Assembly (NCBI GenBank): GCA_023475105.1
Contig: JAMCWJ010000066.1
Location: 1 to 47,082, forward strand
Origin: Nitrospirota bacterium
GTDB lineage: Bacteria; Nitrospirota; Thermodesulfovibrionia; Thermodesulfovibrionales; UBA9159
DNA length: 47,082 nt
Direction of reading: 5' to 3'
The notes beneath the pieces are model-generated. The model saw nothing but the letters and a program-made list of their open reading frames with translations, made no database searches and had not been told where the DNA came from. The position numbers and the translations under genes were made by a program. This document shows, piece after piece, positions 16,336 to 24,278 of this stretch (positions within the stretch are counted from its first letter, which is position 1; the number at the start of each line of letters is the position of its first letter).

Positions 16336-16744
16336 TGTCCTCTCTCCTGTGTCGTATTAATCTCAGTCTGTTGCCCTTTCTTTTCCTTCCGTCAAAAGCG
16401 AAGACGTCGAAGGCCCGCGTGATGAAATGGATGCCGAGTCCGCCCGGCCTCACCTCCCCGAGGTCTCTCCCCGCGATCAACTCGGGCTTTGCCTTCACAC
16501 CGTTGTCTTCGATCACCACTTCGAATCCCCTCTTCAGGATGAATTTTACTATAATTGTCTGGCTTGTGTCTCCCCCGTAGGCATGACGGATCACGTTCGC
16601 GCAGGCCTCATCGACGGCGAGCTTCAGCTCTTCCACGACCTTGTCGGCCATCCCGTATAGCTCCGCCATGGCGGCCGTAACCGCCCGTATCACTGAGAGA
16701 TATTGCGGATTCGAAGGGACGGTGATCACCGCGGCTTCCTTCAT
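16310..16744 (-). CDS. RsbW-like serine kinase / anti-sigma factor (HATPase)
   Basis: The 144-residue protein carries the Bergerat ATP fold: N-box DEACANVIRHAYGG (about 50-63), G1 box EDNGV and G2 box PGGLGIHFI. This is the SpoIIAB/RsbW form, which phosphorylates a STAS partner and may bind a sigma factor. No sigma factor gene is present in the window. It is sandwiched between the phosphatase (6-base gap) and the STAS gene (26-base overlap), so the three form a complete partner-switching set. Confidence 0.88.
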   Translation of the reverse strand: MKEAAVITVPSNPQYLSVIRAVTAAMAELYGMADKVVEELKLAVDEACANVIRHAYGGDTSQTIIVKFILKRGFEVVIEDNGVKAKPELIAGRDLGEVRPGGLGIHFITRAFDVFAFDGRKRKGNRLRLIRHRREDNEDRDRRQ

Positions 16745-16750
16745 TGCCGC

Positions 16751-18043
16751 TCAGGCGCTCCACCGCATTTCGACCATGGTGAGGTCGTCCGCCCTGTCGG
16801 TGCCCCGTGAAAACTCCTCGACATACTCGACGACGCGCCGGGCGATCTGCTCCCCGGAGGCATTCGCCCTCACGCACTCGATGATTCTTTCGAAGCCGAT
16901 TCTCTCCCCCTCCCGGTTCTTCGCGTCAAAGACCCCGTCGGTCACGAACAGCAGCGCGTCGCCGCCTTCAAGCGACAACGTCGTAACAGGATATTCGGCA
17001 GGCACAATGCCGAGGGGGGGTCCGGACTGGAAGGACATCACTTTCACCTCTCCCTTTGTGAGCCGCAGGAAGGGAGGGTGTCCCGCGACCGAGATTTCGA
17101 GGCGTCCCGTCTCCGTATCTATGATCGCATATATTGCGGTGAGGAACATCCCGAGGGGAGCCCCGGAGGCTTGGGCATTAAGACGGTTGAGTGCGACGTC
17201 GGGTCTGTCGGTCAGGAGAGAAACGTGGCGGAAATCACTGATAAACTTCGCCATGTACAGAGCGGCCGAGATGCCTTTGCCCGAGACATCGCCGATCAGG
17301 ACTCCTGTTTTCCCGCCCGGCAGATCGATGAAATCGTACACGTCGCCGCCGACCTGGGATGCCGATATATTCACTGCCGAAAGACGCAACCTGCCTTTTG
17401 TGAGGTCGGGCGAATCGGGAAGGAAGCTTTTCTGGATAACCGCGGCGATCTCGAGTTGCTGCCTGAGCCTCTCCCGCTGCAGGGATTCCCTGTGAAACTG
17501 CGCGTTTTCGATCGCTATCGCGAACTGCCTGCAGAGGAGCTGGAATATCTCATGGTCGAATTCCGTGCTTTTGGGGTTGATCACCTCTGCAACGCCGATC
17601 AGTCCGCTCCTGCCGATGAGGGGGACGGCAATAATGCTCCTCGTGACAAAGCCCGTCTGCTTGTCTGCGCCGCCGAAGAATCGGCTGTCCTTCCGCACAT
17701 CATCGATCACGAGGACTTCCCTGTTCTGAGCAACCCAGCCCGCAATGCCCTGGCCCATGTCAAGGGTGATCTTCTGCCTGAGGACCTCGGAGGCGGAGTC
17801 TTCGGCGCAGAGGGCGACCTCGAACTCGAGCTTGTCCGTTTCCCTGTTATAAAAGAGGATCGAACATGCCTCGGCGTCCATCATATCCTTCGCCTTTTCC
17901 ATCACGAGGGGCATGAGTTCATCCAGCTCCAGCGTCGATGATATGATCGGCGAGACCTCGAGGAGAAGTCTCAGCTCGTTTACTTTCTTTTCTGTGTCTC
18001 CGGGCCGCTTTTCGGAACCGGTCAGCTTCGCTTCCTCACCCAT
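16751..18043 (-). CDS. GAF domain - SpoIIE/RsbU-type PP2C phosphatase
   Basis: The 430-residue protein starts with a short coiled helix, then a GAF domain (about 30-185; MDAEACSILFYNRET, GIAGWVAQNREVLVIDD, FVTRSIIAVPLI). Residues about 215-430 are a SpoIIE-type PP2C phosphatase with ASQVGGDVYDFIDL, GVLIGDVSGKGISAALYMA, AGHPPFL and LLFVTDGVFDAKN, which contain the metal-binding aspartates. It should dephosphorylate the STAS protein in response to a ligand or redox signal at the GAF domain. It heads the minus-strand block and is probably its first gene. Confidence 0.92.
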   Translation of the reverse strand: MGEEAKLTGSEKRPGDTEKKVNELRLLLEVSPIISSTLELDELMPLVMEKAKDMMDAEACSILFYNRETDKLEFEVALCAEDSASEVLRQKITLDMGQGIAGWVAQNREVLVIDDVRKDSRFFGGADKQTGFVTRSIIAVPLIGRSGLIGVAEVINPKSTEFDHEIFQLLCRQFAIAIENAQFHRESLQRERLRQQLEIAAVIQKSFLPDSPDLTKGRLRLSAVNISASQVGGDVYDFIDLPGGKTGVLIGDVSGKGISAALYMAKFISDFRHVSLLTDRPDVALNRLNAQASGAPLGMFLTAIYAIIDTETGRLEISVAGHPPFLRLTKGEVKVMSFQSGPPLGIVPAEYPVTTLSLEGGDALLFVTDGVFDAKNREGERIGFERIIECVRANASGEQIARRVVEYVEEFSRGTDRADDLTMVEMRWSA

Positions 18044-18366
18044 AGCTTCTATTAAATACGGACATGACGGGAATTTTCAAGGAGAAAATGGCCCTATGCA
18101 TGTTTCGGTCGGCAGCCGATGGTCGACGCAACGCTCTTCCGGGTCGGAGGCATCGTCACTGACTGTGTCTCCCTCACGATATCGGACCAGGTGTCATGAC
18201 GGCTGAGAGCGTACCGGGTCCTCCTTTCCTGCGTATGGGGACAGGTTTCTCCGGACTCAAACGCCTGGAGGAGCATGCGGCCTTGTGCCTGTTGCAAGGG
18301 ATGCCCTTCGATGCGTTTTGGCGGCCGCTTTTTCTTTTTCGCCGTTTCAGGAGTTACAATATTAGG
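18044..18366. other. Intergenic region upstream of the SpoIIE gene and the ModF-like gene
   Basis: This divergent region of 323 bases should hold promoters for both operons. I see no clear -35/-10 pair and no coding or RNA feature. The frame of the ModF-like gene stays open to 18196, but that extension has no protein-like character. Confidence 0.35.
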
Positions 18367-19935
18367 ATGAAAGATCCGGGGAAAAGACGCAGTGGAAGAT
18401 GTCTCGTCGATATCGTGAATGCCGATGTCTCCCTCGGCGGCCGGAGGATTCTTGAGGGAGTCTCCTGGCAGTTGAAGGAAGGCGAGCACTGGGCGGTGTC
18501 CGGAGGCAACGGGGCAGGCAAATCGACATTCCTGAAATTGATACGCGGCGATTTATGGCCCGACCCTGAAACGCGGGGGCTGAGGATGTATGCCTTCAAC
18601 GGAGAGAGACAGCAGAGTCCGATAGGCATAAAACAGCATATAGCCCTCATCTCACCCGAGGGACAGGACGTGTATTTCAGAAACGGCCTGGACCTGACCG
18701 GCGAGGAAGTGATCTGCACGGGCTTCTCCGATAGTCTCTGGCTCTATGAAAGGCCAAGGGCGGACCGGGCGGAATATGCCGAAGAGATCATCGAACTGCT
18801 GAAGGCAGGGGGTTTGCGTAAGAAGAGCATACTTATGATGTCGGAAGGCGAAGCGAGAAGGGTTCTGATCGCCCGTGCACTCGTTGCGCGTCCGAGGCTC
18901 CTTCTCCTGGATGAGTTCTGCAGCGGACTCGATATCATTTCAAGAAAAGAAATGCTCTGTCTGATCGACGGGATTGCGCAGAAAGGCACACAGATAATCG
19001 CCACCACGCACAGGACCGGAGAGTTGATCCCCTCGATCTCCCATGTTCTTTGCCTCGAACAGGGCAGGGTGGTCCGACAGGGAAAAAGCGAAGAGGTGCT
19101 CAGCCGTGCGAAGTTGCGGGGGGGCACGGGGAATGCTCCCTCCGGAATACGGGAAGTGGCCGGAGGTCCCTTGCCGGGCAGAAGGATGCCGAACGGCAAG
19201 AGGGCGAGCCTGGTTGAGATAAAGAATGTCGATCTGTTCCTCGATCAGAGAAAAATACTGGAAGGGATCAACTGGAACATCAGGAGGGACGAAAACTGGG
19301 CCGTCCTGGGGAGAAACGGCGCGGGAAAATCGTCGCTCCTCAAACTGATACAGGGCCATCTCCATCCTGCGCCGGGAGGTGTGGTACGGAGGTTCGGGAA
19401 GGCAGGGGGGGAAGACCTCAGGGAACTCCGGAAAAGGATCGGCTCTCTCTCTTCAGAACTTCAGGGTACGTACGACTACGACCTGACGGGGGAAGAGGTC
19501 GTCCGGTCCGGGTTCTTCTCGAGCATCGGTCTCTACGATGAAGTGAGCCGAAGGCAGAAGGCGATCGCGGGGAAATGGATCAGGTTTTTCGGCGCCGAAG
19601 GTCTTTGCGGGAAGAACATCTTCAGCATGTCTTACGGGGAGTTGAGGAAGATACTCGTCATCAGGACGATGGTGAACGACCCCGATCTCCTGATCCTCGA
19701 TGAGCCCTGCAGCGGTCTGGACGTTCCTGCAAGGGCCGGTTTCTTCGCCATGCTCGAAAGGCTGTCGGGCACAGGCACGGGGATCATCCTGGTTACCCAT
19801 CATCCCGAAGACCTGATTCCTTCCGTCACGCACGTATTGGTCATGGATGAGGGAAGGATTATCGCCGGGGGCAGAAAAGAGAAAGTGCTCGGGATGAAAG
19901 ACGTGTCGGCGCTCTTCGGCGACCTTCACCGGTGA
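18367..19935 (+). CDS. Duplicated ABC ATPase, ModF-like
   Basis: The 522-residue protein holds two ABC ATPase domains. The first has Walker A GGNGAGKST (about 46-54), signature MSEGE and Walker B LLLLDEFCSGLD. The second has GRNGAGKSS (about 315-323), MSYGE and LLILDEPCSGLD. Both halves start with a D/V-LGG/DQR-KILEG pattern. The twin design without membrane domain matches ModF and its relatives, proposed to act in molybdate metabolism though the role is unproven. ATG 18367 is chosen from the domain start. A decayed modA fragment lies 0.9 kb downstream, which supports a molybdate link. Confidence 0.8.
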   Translation: MKDPGKRRSGRCLVDIVNADVSLGGRRILEGVSWQLKEGEHWAVSGGNGAGKSTFLKLIRGDLWPDPETRGLRMYAFNGERQQSPIGIKQHIALISPEGQDVYFRNGLDLTGEEVICTGFSDSLWLYERPRADRAEYAEEIIELLKAGGLRKKSILMMSEGEARRVLIARALVARPRLLLLDEFCSGLDIISRKEMLCLIDGIAQKGTQIIATTHRTGELIPSISHVLCLEQGRVVRQGKSEEVLSRAKLRGGTGNAPSGIREVAGGPLPGRRMPNGKRASLVEIKNVDLFLDQRKILEGINWNIRRDENWAVLGRNGAGKSSLLKLIQGHLHPAPGGVVRRFGKAGGEDLRELRKRIGSLSSELQGTYDYDLTGEEVVRSGFFSSIGLYDEVSRRQKAIAGKWIRFFGAEGLCGKNIFSMSYGELRKILVIRTMVNDPDLLILDEPCSGLDVPARAGFFAMLERLSGTGTGIILVTHHPEDLIPSVTHVLVMDEGRIIAGGRKEKVLGMKDVSALFGDLHR

Positions 19936-20006
19936 CCCGATTTCTCATCGGCGCGAATAAGGTCATCTCTTGCGCGCCGGACTCACGGCTGCGCGCTGCA
20001 CAAACT

Positions 20007-20729
20007 CTACCCTCCCGTGGACGCGCTTTTCCAAACAGTAACGGTGTTGCTTCCGTAATTTGCCACCCACACATTACCCGAGGAGTCTATGGCGATGCCG
20101 GCAGGATTGTTTTCGACTGCGAACGTGCCGAGCGTTGTTCCGCTGGAGCTCAACTCTGTAACGGTAGTACCGGGAACGGCGGCGGTGCCGTAATTCGTTA
20201 CCCACACGTTACCCGAAGAACTTACGGCAATGCCGAATGGCGCAGTCCCGACGGTGAATGTGCCGAGCGCTGTTCCGCTGGAGCTTAGCTCAGTAACGGT
20301 GTTGTCGCCGGAGTTTGTTACCCACGCATTACCCGAGGAGTCTATGGCAATGCCGGTCGGATTAGAGCCAACGGGGAATGCAGAAGAGGAAGTCACCGTG
20401 AGAGTAGTACTGCCCGCAACACTCCCTAATACGGCAATAACGACTGTGGTGCCTCCTGAAACGGCTGTGGCAAGGCCGCCATTGGTGATTGTCGCCACCG
20501 ATGTGTCGGACAGGCTCCACGTGACCTGAGCGGTTATGTCGGACGTCGTGCTGTTCTCATATTTGGCGGTGGCGACAAACTGCTGGGTGGTCCCCTCTTT
20601 GAGGACCGGATCGGCGGGCGTCACGGCAATAGAGACAAGTTTGCCGGTACCCGACACGCAACTCATGAATGCCACAGACATTATAGAATACAGAGACAGC
20701 GCCAACACAATCTTGATTCCCCTCTTCAT
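20007..20729 (-). CDS. Lipoprotein with Ig-like (BIG2) domain and beta-propeller repeats
   Basis: This 240-residue protein has a signal peptide with lipobox FMSC (Cys near 24). A bacterial Ig-like domain follows (about 32-112; VTPADPVLKEGTTQQFVATA, WSLSDTSVATI). The C-terminal part is three NHL/SMP-type propeller repeats of about 40 residues, each with NPTGIAIDSSGNAWVTN and VTELSSSGT. A full propeller needs about six blades, so the gene is short and may be truncated, or it closes with a partner. The repeats are also visible at DNA level near 20040, 20160 and 20290. Surface or periplasmic location is expected; function unknown. Confidence 0.75.
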   Translation of the reverse strand: MKRGIKIVLALSLYSIMSVAFMSCVSGTGKLVSIAVTPADPVLKEGTTQQFVATAKYENSTTSDITAQVTWSLSDTSVATITNGGLATAVSGGTTVVIAVLGSVAGSTTLTVTSSSAFPVGSNPTGIAIDSSGNAWVTNSGDNTVTELSSSGTALGTFTVGTAPFGIAVSSSGNVWVTNYGTAAVPGTTVTELSSSGTTLGTFAVENNPAGIAIDSSGNVWVANYGSNTVTVWKSASTGG

Positions 20730-20831
20730 TTTTATTTGACCTCCTCCTATGTGCGTTCGCTGCTACGGAAAAGGATACACCTTTGGTCCCGGGTTTTCAA
20801 GTGCGGATTAACCGGGGGAGGCCTAAGGGAA

Positions 20832-20990
20832 GATGAAAAAGGCGCCGGTGTATTTCTCGTTCTCTGCCTTTCTCTTGCGTTATCACGGCAGGAAGTCTAT
20901 GCAGAGAGGGGAGAGATAGTCGTCTCTGCTGCGATAAGTCTGAAGAATGCAATCGGCAACAGGGAGGTTGTCCCGTCAATAAACGATACT
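20832..20990 (+). pseudogene. Remnant of a modA-like molybdate-binding protein gene
   Basis: One frame reads a hydrophobic stretch FLVLCLSLALS, then AERGEIVVSAAISLKNAI, which matches the start of ModA-type periplasmic binding proteins (signal peptide, then the first strand and the A-x-S-L-x-N-A motif). The ATG with AAAAAG at 20833 lies in another frame, so a frameshift separates start and body. The match ends about 25 codons later at unrelated sequence. ModA is normally about 250 residues. It is a fragment left by deletion, next to the MBL hydrolase gene end. Confidence 0.5.
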
Positions 20991-20994
20991 GCGG

Positions 20995-21837
20995 TCAGGC
21001 GTTAATCTTTTCGAGGATATTCCCCTTTTCGTCAAACTTGCAGGCGTTCATGAAAGGGTCATGGTAGAAGGTAAACCATGCGCCTTCCTTCACGCCTTTC
21101 GCTTCGAGTTCCTCCTTCCGCCTGATCGCGTCCAAGGGAAAGTTGTCATACGCCATGACCCAGAGTGGGTTGAAATGCGCGTGGGTGGGGAGGAGATCGG
21201 CGAGGTGCAGCGCTGTTTCACCGCCCGATTCGAGTCTCACAATCTGGTGGCCCCTGTTGTGTCCGCCCGTCCGGATAGTCTTCACGCCTTCGGCCACGTC
21301 CGCTTCGCCGTCGATGAGTTCGAGTTTTCCTCCCGCTTTCAGGACCTCATAGTTTACGGGCCAGAAGGTATTGATCGAACGCATGTTCGGATGGAGCACA
21401 TCTTCCCACTCCGTTCTCTGGACGATATGCCTTGCGTTTGGGAAAGTAAGGGTCAGCTCTCCTTTGTCATCCCTCATGACGACCCCGCCTGAATGGTCGA
21501 AGTCGAAATGGGTGAGGACCACGAAATCGACCTCCTCCCTGCCTATTCCGAGGGCATGCAGGTCTGCGGGAATGTTCCATTCCTGACCGACCCTGAATAT
21601 CTGTTTCTGTTTGTCGGTGAGTTTGTTCCCCAGCCCCGATTCGATGAGGATGAGGGCCTTCGGTGTCTTCACAAGGATCGGCGACGCAGCGAGGGGAATA
21701 TAATTGTTTTCGTCGGAAGGGTATTTTTTTGTCCATAGCACCTTTGGCACTACGCCGAACATCGCCCCGCCGTCGAGCTCGAACCTTCCCCCATGGAGCC
21801 AGGTCAATTCAAACGCCCCCAACCAGAGCGATTTCAT
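20995..21837 (-). CDS. MBL-fold metallo-hydrolase (lactonase-like)
   Basis: The 280-residue protein has the metallo-beta-lactamase motif LTHFDFDHSGG (about 105-115), the later histidine GHNRGHQIV and Asp in LADLLPTH, enough for a two-metal site. Overall arrangement (ESGLGNKL, QRTEWEDV, DGEADVAEGV) resembles the AHL-lactonase/YtnP subgroup, but the substrate is unknown. ATG 21837 lies seven codons inside the open frame and gives the natural start. No signal peptide is seen. It is followed upstream by the doxX gene (25-base gap), so the two probably share a transcript. Confidence 0.85.
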   Translation of the reverse strand: MKSLWLGAFELTWLHGGRFELDGGAMFGVVPKVLWTKKYPSDENNYIPLAASPILVKTPKALILIESGLGNKLTDKQKQIFRVGQEWNIPADLHALGIGREEVDFVVLTHFDFDHSGGVVMRDDKGELTLTFPNARHIVQRTEWEDVLHPNMRSINTFWPVNYEVLKAGGKLELIDGEADVAEGVKTIRTGGHNRGHQIVRLESGGETALHLADLLPTHAHFNPLWVMAYDNFPLDAIRRKEELEAKGVKEGAWFTFYHDPFMNACKFDEKGNILEKINA

Positions 21838-21862
21838 ACAACTCCTGCGAAAAGGCACGGTC

Positions 21863-22309
21863 TCAAAGCTTCTTCGCGAGAAGTTTATCGACGGACCAGC
21901 GGCCTCCGCCTCTTATGATCAAGGCCAAGGCGATGGCGATGGCCAGGAGGTGATATTCAAAACCTTCACCGGTCTTGTTGCCGAACCAGTTCATAAAGAA
22001 GCCGTTGTGAATGTGCACCATGAAGATTGCGACGACCATGTTCGTGGCGATGCCGAGGGCGGATATCCGCGTCAGGAACCCGGTGAGCAACCCGAGCGAT
22101 CCGAGCGATTCAGCCATGATCGCCAGAAATGCGAGAAAGGCGGGGATGCCCATCTTCTGGGTAAAGACCGCCATCGTTGCGGGGTAGCCGTCGCCCCCGA
22201 ACCAGCCGAGCAGCTTCTGGAACCCGTGGGGAAAAAAGACGACGCCGAGCATCACCCTCAGTACGAGGGAGGAAATGTCTCCGTTTGTTTCGAACAGTTT
22301 CCTCAGCAT
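21863..22309 (-). CDS. DoxX family membrane protein
   Basis: The 148-residue protein has four membrane helices and the DoxX features [23 protein letters not shown] near the N-terminus, [11 protein letters not shown] and the ending [11 protein letters not shown]. Family members are linked to thiol or sulfur redox reactions and detoxification, but exact roles vary. ATG 22309 has AGAGGTCA before it. It precedes the MBL hydrolase gene on the same strand and diverges from the MATE gene. Confidence 0.88.
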   Translation of the reverse strand: MLRKLFETNGDISSLVLRVMLGVVFFPHGFQKLLGWFGGDGYPATMAVFTQKMGIPAFLAFLAIMAESLGSLGLLTGFLTRISALGIATNMVVAIFMVHIHNGFFMNWFGNKTGEGFEYHLLAIAIALALIIRGGGRWSVDKLLAKKL

Positions 22310-22500
22310 TTGACCTCTGTAATCTATTTTAGCGCGTTCCGGGAGCTCCTGCAACCGCGCGGCTGCGAAGTCGGAGTATCACACCGGCTCCTTCTGCTCT
22401 GAGTGTCCCTCCTTCGATTTCCAGGGGGGGTATAGTATAGTTAAGGTAGCTCGCGTCGGATGGATCAGGCGCGCCATGCAACTACTTTCATGGAGGTCTT

Positions 22501-23868
22501 TTGACAGAGAGAGCAGACGCCTCAAACCTGACTATGGGGAATCTCTGGGCAAGTATCTGGAAGATCTCCTGGCCCATGCTCCTTATCATGGTCTTCTATT
22601 TCTTCGTCGGCTTCGCCGACATCTATGTCGCCGGTCTCATCAGCCCCGAGGTTCAGGCCGCTGTCGGCTTTGTCGGACAGATATACTTTCTCGTTATCAT
22701 CGTCGCAAACGCCGTGAGCATCGGCACCCTCGTGCTCGTCTCGCGGGCGGTCGGTGCACGCAATCTCGAAAGGGCCCTGGAGGTTGCGAGGCAGTCGATC
22801 GCTTTCAGCCTGATCATAGCTGCGGCGCTCACCATAGCGGTCCTGCTCTTCAACAAGGAGATAATCGCCGTCGCCGGTTTCCCTGCGCAGATCAGGGGGA
22901 TGGCGGAGAATTTCCTCAGGATTTTTGCCCTTTCCCTCGGGCCCTACTATGTACTTATCGTATCGAACGCCATATTCCGCGCAAGCGGCGAGGTAAGAAA
23001 ACCCCTTCTGACGATGTTTCTGGTTAGTCTTGTGAACATCACGGGAGATTTTGTCCTGGTCTTCGGTATTTTCCCCTTTCCGGAGATGGGCTACATCGGC
23101 ATCGCGATTTCGACTGCGATTTCGGTGACTGCCGGGATGGTCGTGAGCCTCGTCTTTTTCCGGTCCGGCCGCTGGCGCTCTTTCTATTCGCGGCCGTGGG
23201 GGATCTCGAAAGAAACAGTCATGAAAATCGTCACCTTCGGATGGCCTGCGGGACTGCTCCAGATCGCGTGGAATGCGGGGACCATTGTCCTCTACCATAT
23301 CCTCGGTCGTCTCGGCAGCGCAAGCATCACCGCTCTCGCGGCCCTCTCAAACGGCCTGAGGATCGAGGCGGTCATATACCTGCCCGCTTTCGCCCTGAAC
23401 ATGGCCGCCTCTGTGCTCATAGGCCAGAACCTGGGCGCCGGAGACCCGGCAAGGGCGGAGCGGGTCGGATGGAAGATCGCTCAGGCGGGGGTCTTCCTCA
23501 TGAGTCTGATGGCCCTCGTGATCTTTATCTGGGCGGACCGGTTTGCCTCTGTCGTGACACGGGATCCATCCGTCCTCGCGGAGACGACGCGGTATCTCAG
23601 GATCAATATGTTTTCCGAGCCTTTCATGGCCCTGAGTTCGATCCTCGGAGGCGGACTTCAGGGCGCGGGCGATACGAAAGGGGCGATGCGGGTGATCGTT
23701 ACCGCGATGTGGCTCATCCGTCTCCCCCTCGCTTTCTTCCTCGCCCTGGTCCTCGGCTACGGGGCGACGGGCGCGTGGGTGGCGATGATCTCCTCGATGA
23801 CCGTCCAGGGTGTTCTCATGGCCCTCAGGTTTTACAAGGGGAAGTGGAAAGGGCTGAAGGTCGATTGA
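22501..23868 (+). CDS. MATE family efflux transporter
   Basis: The 455-residue protein has 12 membrane helices and MATE features: IWKISWPMLLIMVFYFFVGFADIYVAG at the start, a second-half repeat beginning VMKIVTFGWPAGLLQ, GQNLGAGDPARAERVGWK and the end GLQGAGDTKGAM. It exports organic cations or drugs with Na+ or H+. The start is TTG 22501, supported by GGAGG eight bases upstream and by the membrane start immediately after. TATAGT at 22431-22436 is a possible -10 box. Confidence 0.9.
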   Translation: MTERADASNLTMGNLWASIWKISWPMLLIMVFYFFVGFADIYVAGLISPEVQAAVGFVGQIYFLVIIVANAVSIGTLVLVSRAVGARNLERALEVARQSIAFSLIIAAALTIAVLLFNKEIIAVAGFPAQIRGMAENFLRIFALSLGPYYVLIVSNAIFRASGEVRKPLLTMFLVSLVNITGDFVLVFGIFPFPEMGYIGIAISTAISVTAGMVVSLVFFRSGRWRSFYSRPWGISKETVMKIVTFGWPAGLLQIAWNAGTIVLYHILGRLGSASITALAALSNGLRIEAVIYLPAFALNMAASVLIGQNLGAGDPARAERVGWKIAQAGVFLMSLMALVIFIWADRFASVVTRDPSVLAETTRYLRINMFSEPFMALSSILGGGLQGAGDTKGAMRVIVTAMWLIRLPLAFFLALVLGYGATGAWVAMISSMTVQGVLMALRFYKGKWKGLKVD

Positions 23869-24175
23869 TCGGCGGGAGGAAGGACCCGCCGCTTTCTGTG
23901 CCCTTCTCACGGAGGGGTTGGCTTTGTCGGGAAACCTTAATCTCTACGTCCTGACACTCCACTGCGGATTCCTTCAGAAACTCGGTGATTCGGCTTTGTA
24001 TGAGACGCGCCCCGTCGAGGTCTTCAGTCGATGAAATCCGTATCTTCCCGTCTCTGCCCGTAAGCTATACCCCAAAGGAAGCGAGGTGGTAGCCTTCAAG
24101 AATCGCGCTGTCATCTTTGATCTGAACAACCACGTGGTTGTCGAGCCTGTATGTTCTGCAGCGGGCAAATCCCAT
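23825..24175 (-). pseudogene. Amber-interrupted ORF divergent from the LysR gene
   Basis: From ATG 24175 one frame runs 36 codons (start MGFARCRTYRLDNHVVVQIK), meets a TAG at 24067-24065, and continues open for another 79 codons to TGA 23827. The second part (GRDGKIRISSTEDLDGARLI, TEFLKESAVECQDVEIKV) has protein-like composition and codon choice. It runs into the end of the MATE gene. I do not recognise the family. Its position, divergent from a LysR gene with two dyads between, is that of a LysR target. It may be a decayed gene, or simply a random frame. Confidence 0.3.
23870..23891 (+). terminator. Terminator-like hairpin after the MATE gene
   Basis: CGGCGGG and CCCGCCG form a 7-bp GC stem with an 8-nt loop, starting two bases after the MATE stop codon. 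It is followed by CTTTCTGTG, only a weak U-rich tail. Confidence 0.5.
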
Positions 24176-24178
24176 CAG

Positions 24179-24196
24179 TTTCCACGATCATGGAAA
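24179..24196. promoter_or_regulatory. Dyad upstream of the divergent ORF
   Basis: TTTCCA and TGGAAA are perfect inverted arms around CGATCA. The centre resembles the TGATCA of the second dyad at 24246. Possible LysR-type binding site. Confidence 0.35.
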
Positions 24197-24245
24197 GATT
24201 GGACGACAATATGCTGAGAAGGGTTTTCGGCGGCTTGGCACGGAG

Positions 24246-24270
24246 TGATCATTCATGATCATGGTAAAAT
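24246..24270 (+). promoter_or_regulatory. LysR operator-like dyad and extended -10 promoter
   Basis: TGATCA-N4-TGATCA (24246-24261) is a perfect inverted repeat. It touches the extended -10 TGG-TAAAAT (24262-24270). Transcription would start about 24277, only one or two bases before the GTG start at 24279, so the LysR message may be leaderless. The dyad fits autoregulation. Confidence 0.45.
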
Positions 24271-24278
24271 AAGTTCCT

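Noticed and set aside
20039-20380. Direct repeats as a CRISPR array
   Set aside because: Units are about 120-130 bases, lie in frame inside a coding sequence and have no spacers.
20736-21005. 89-codon plus-strand frame as an intact gene
   Set aside because: Only the middle part resembles ModA; start and end are unrelated, so I list a remnant instead.
23974-24168. 64-codon minus-strand frame
   Set aside because: Its residues look random; the frame beginning at ATG 24175 reads more like protein, though it is interrupted by TAG.
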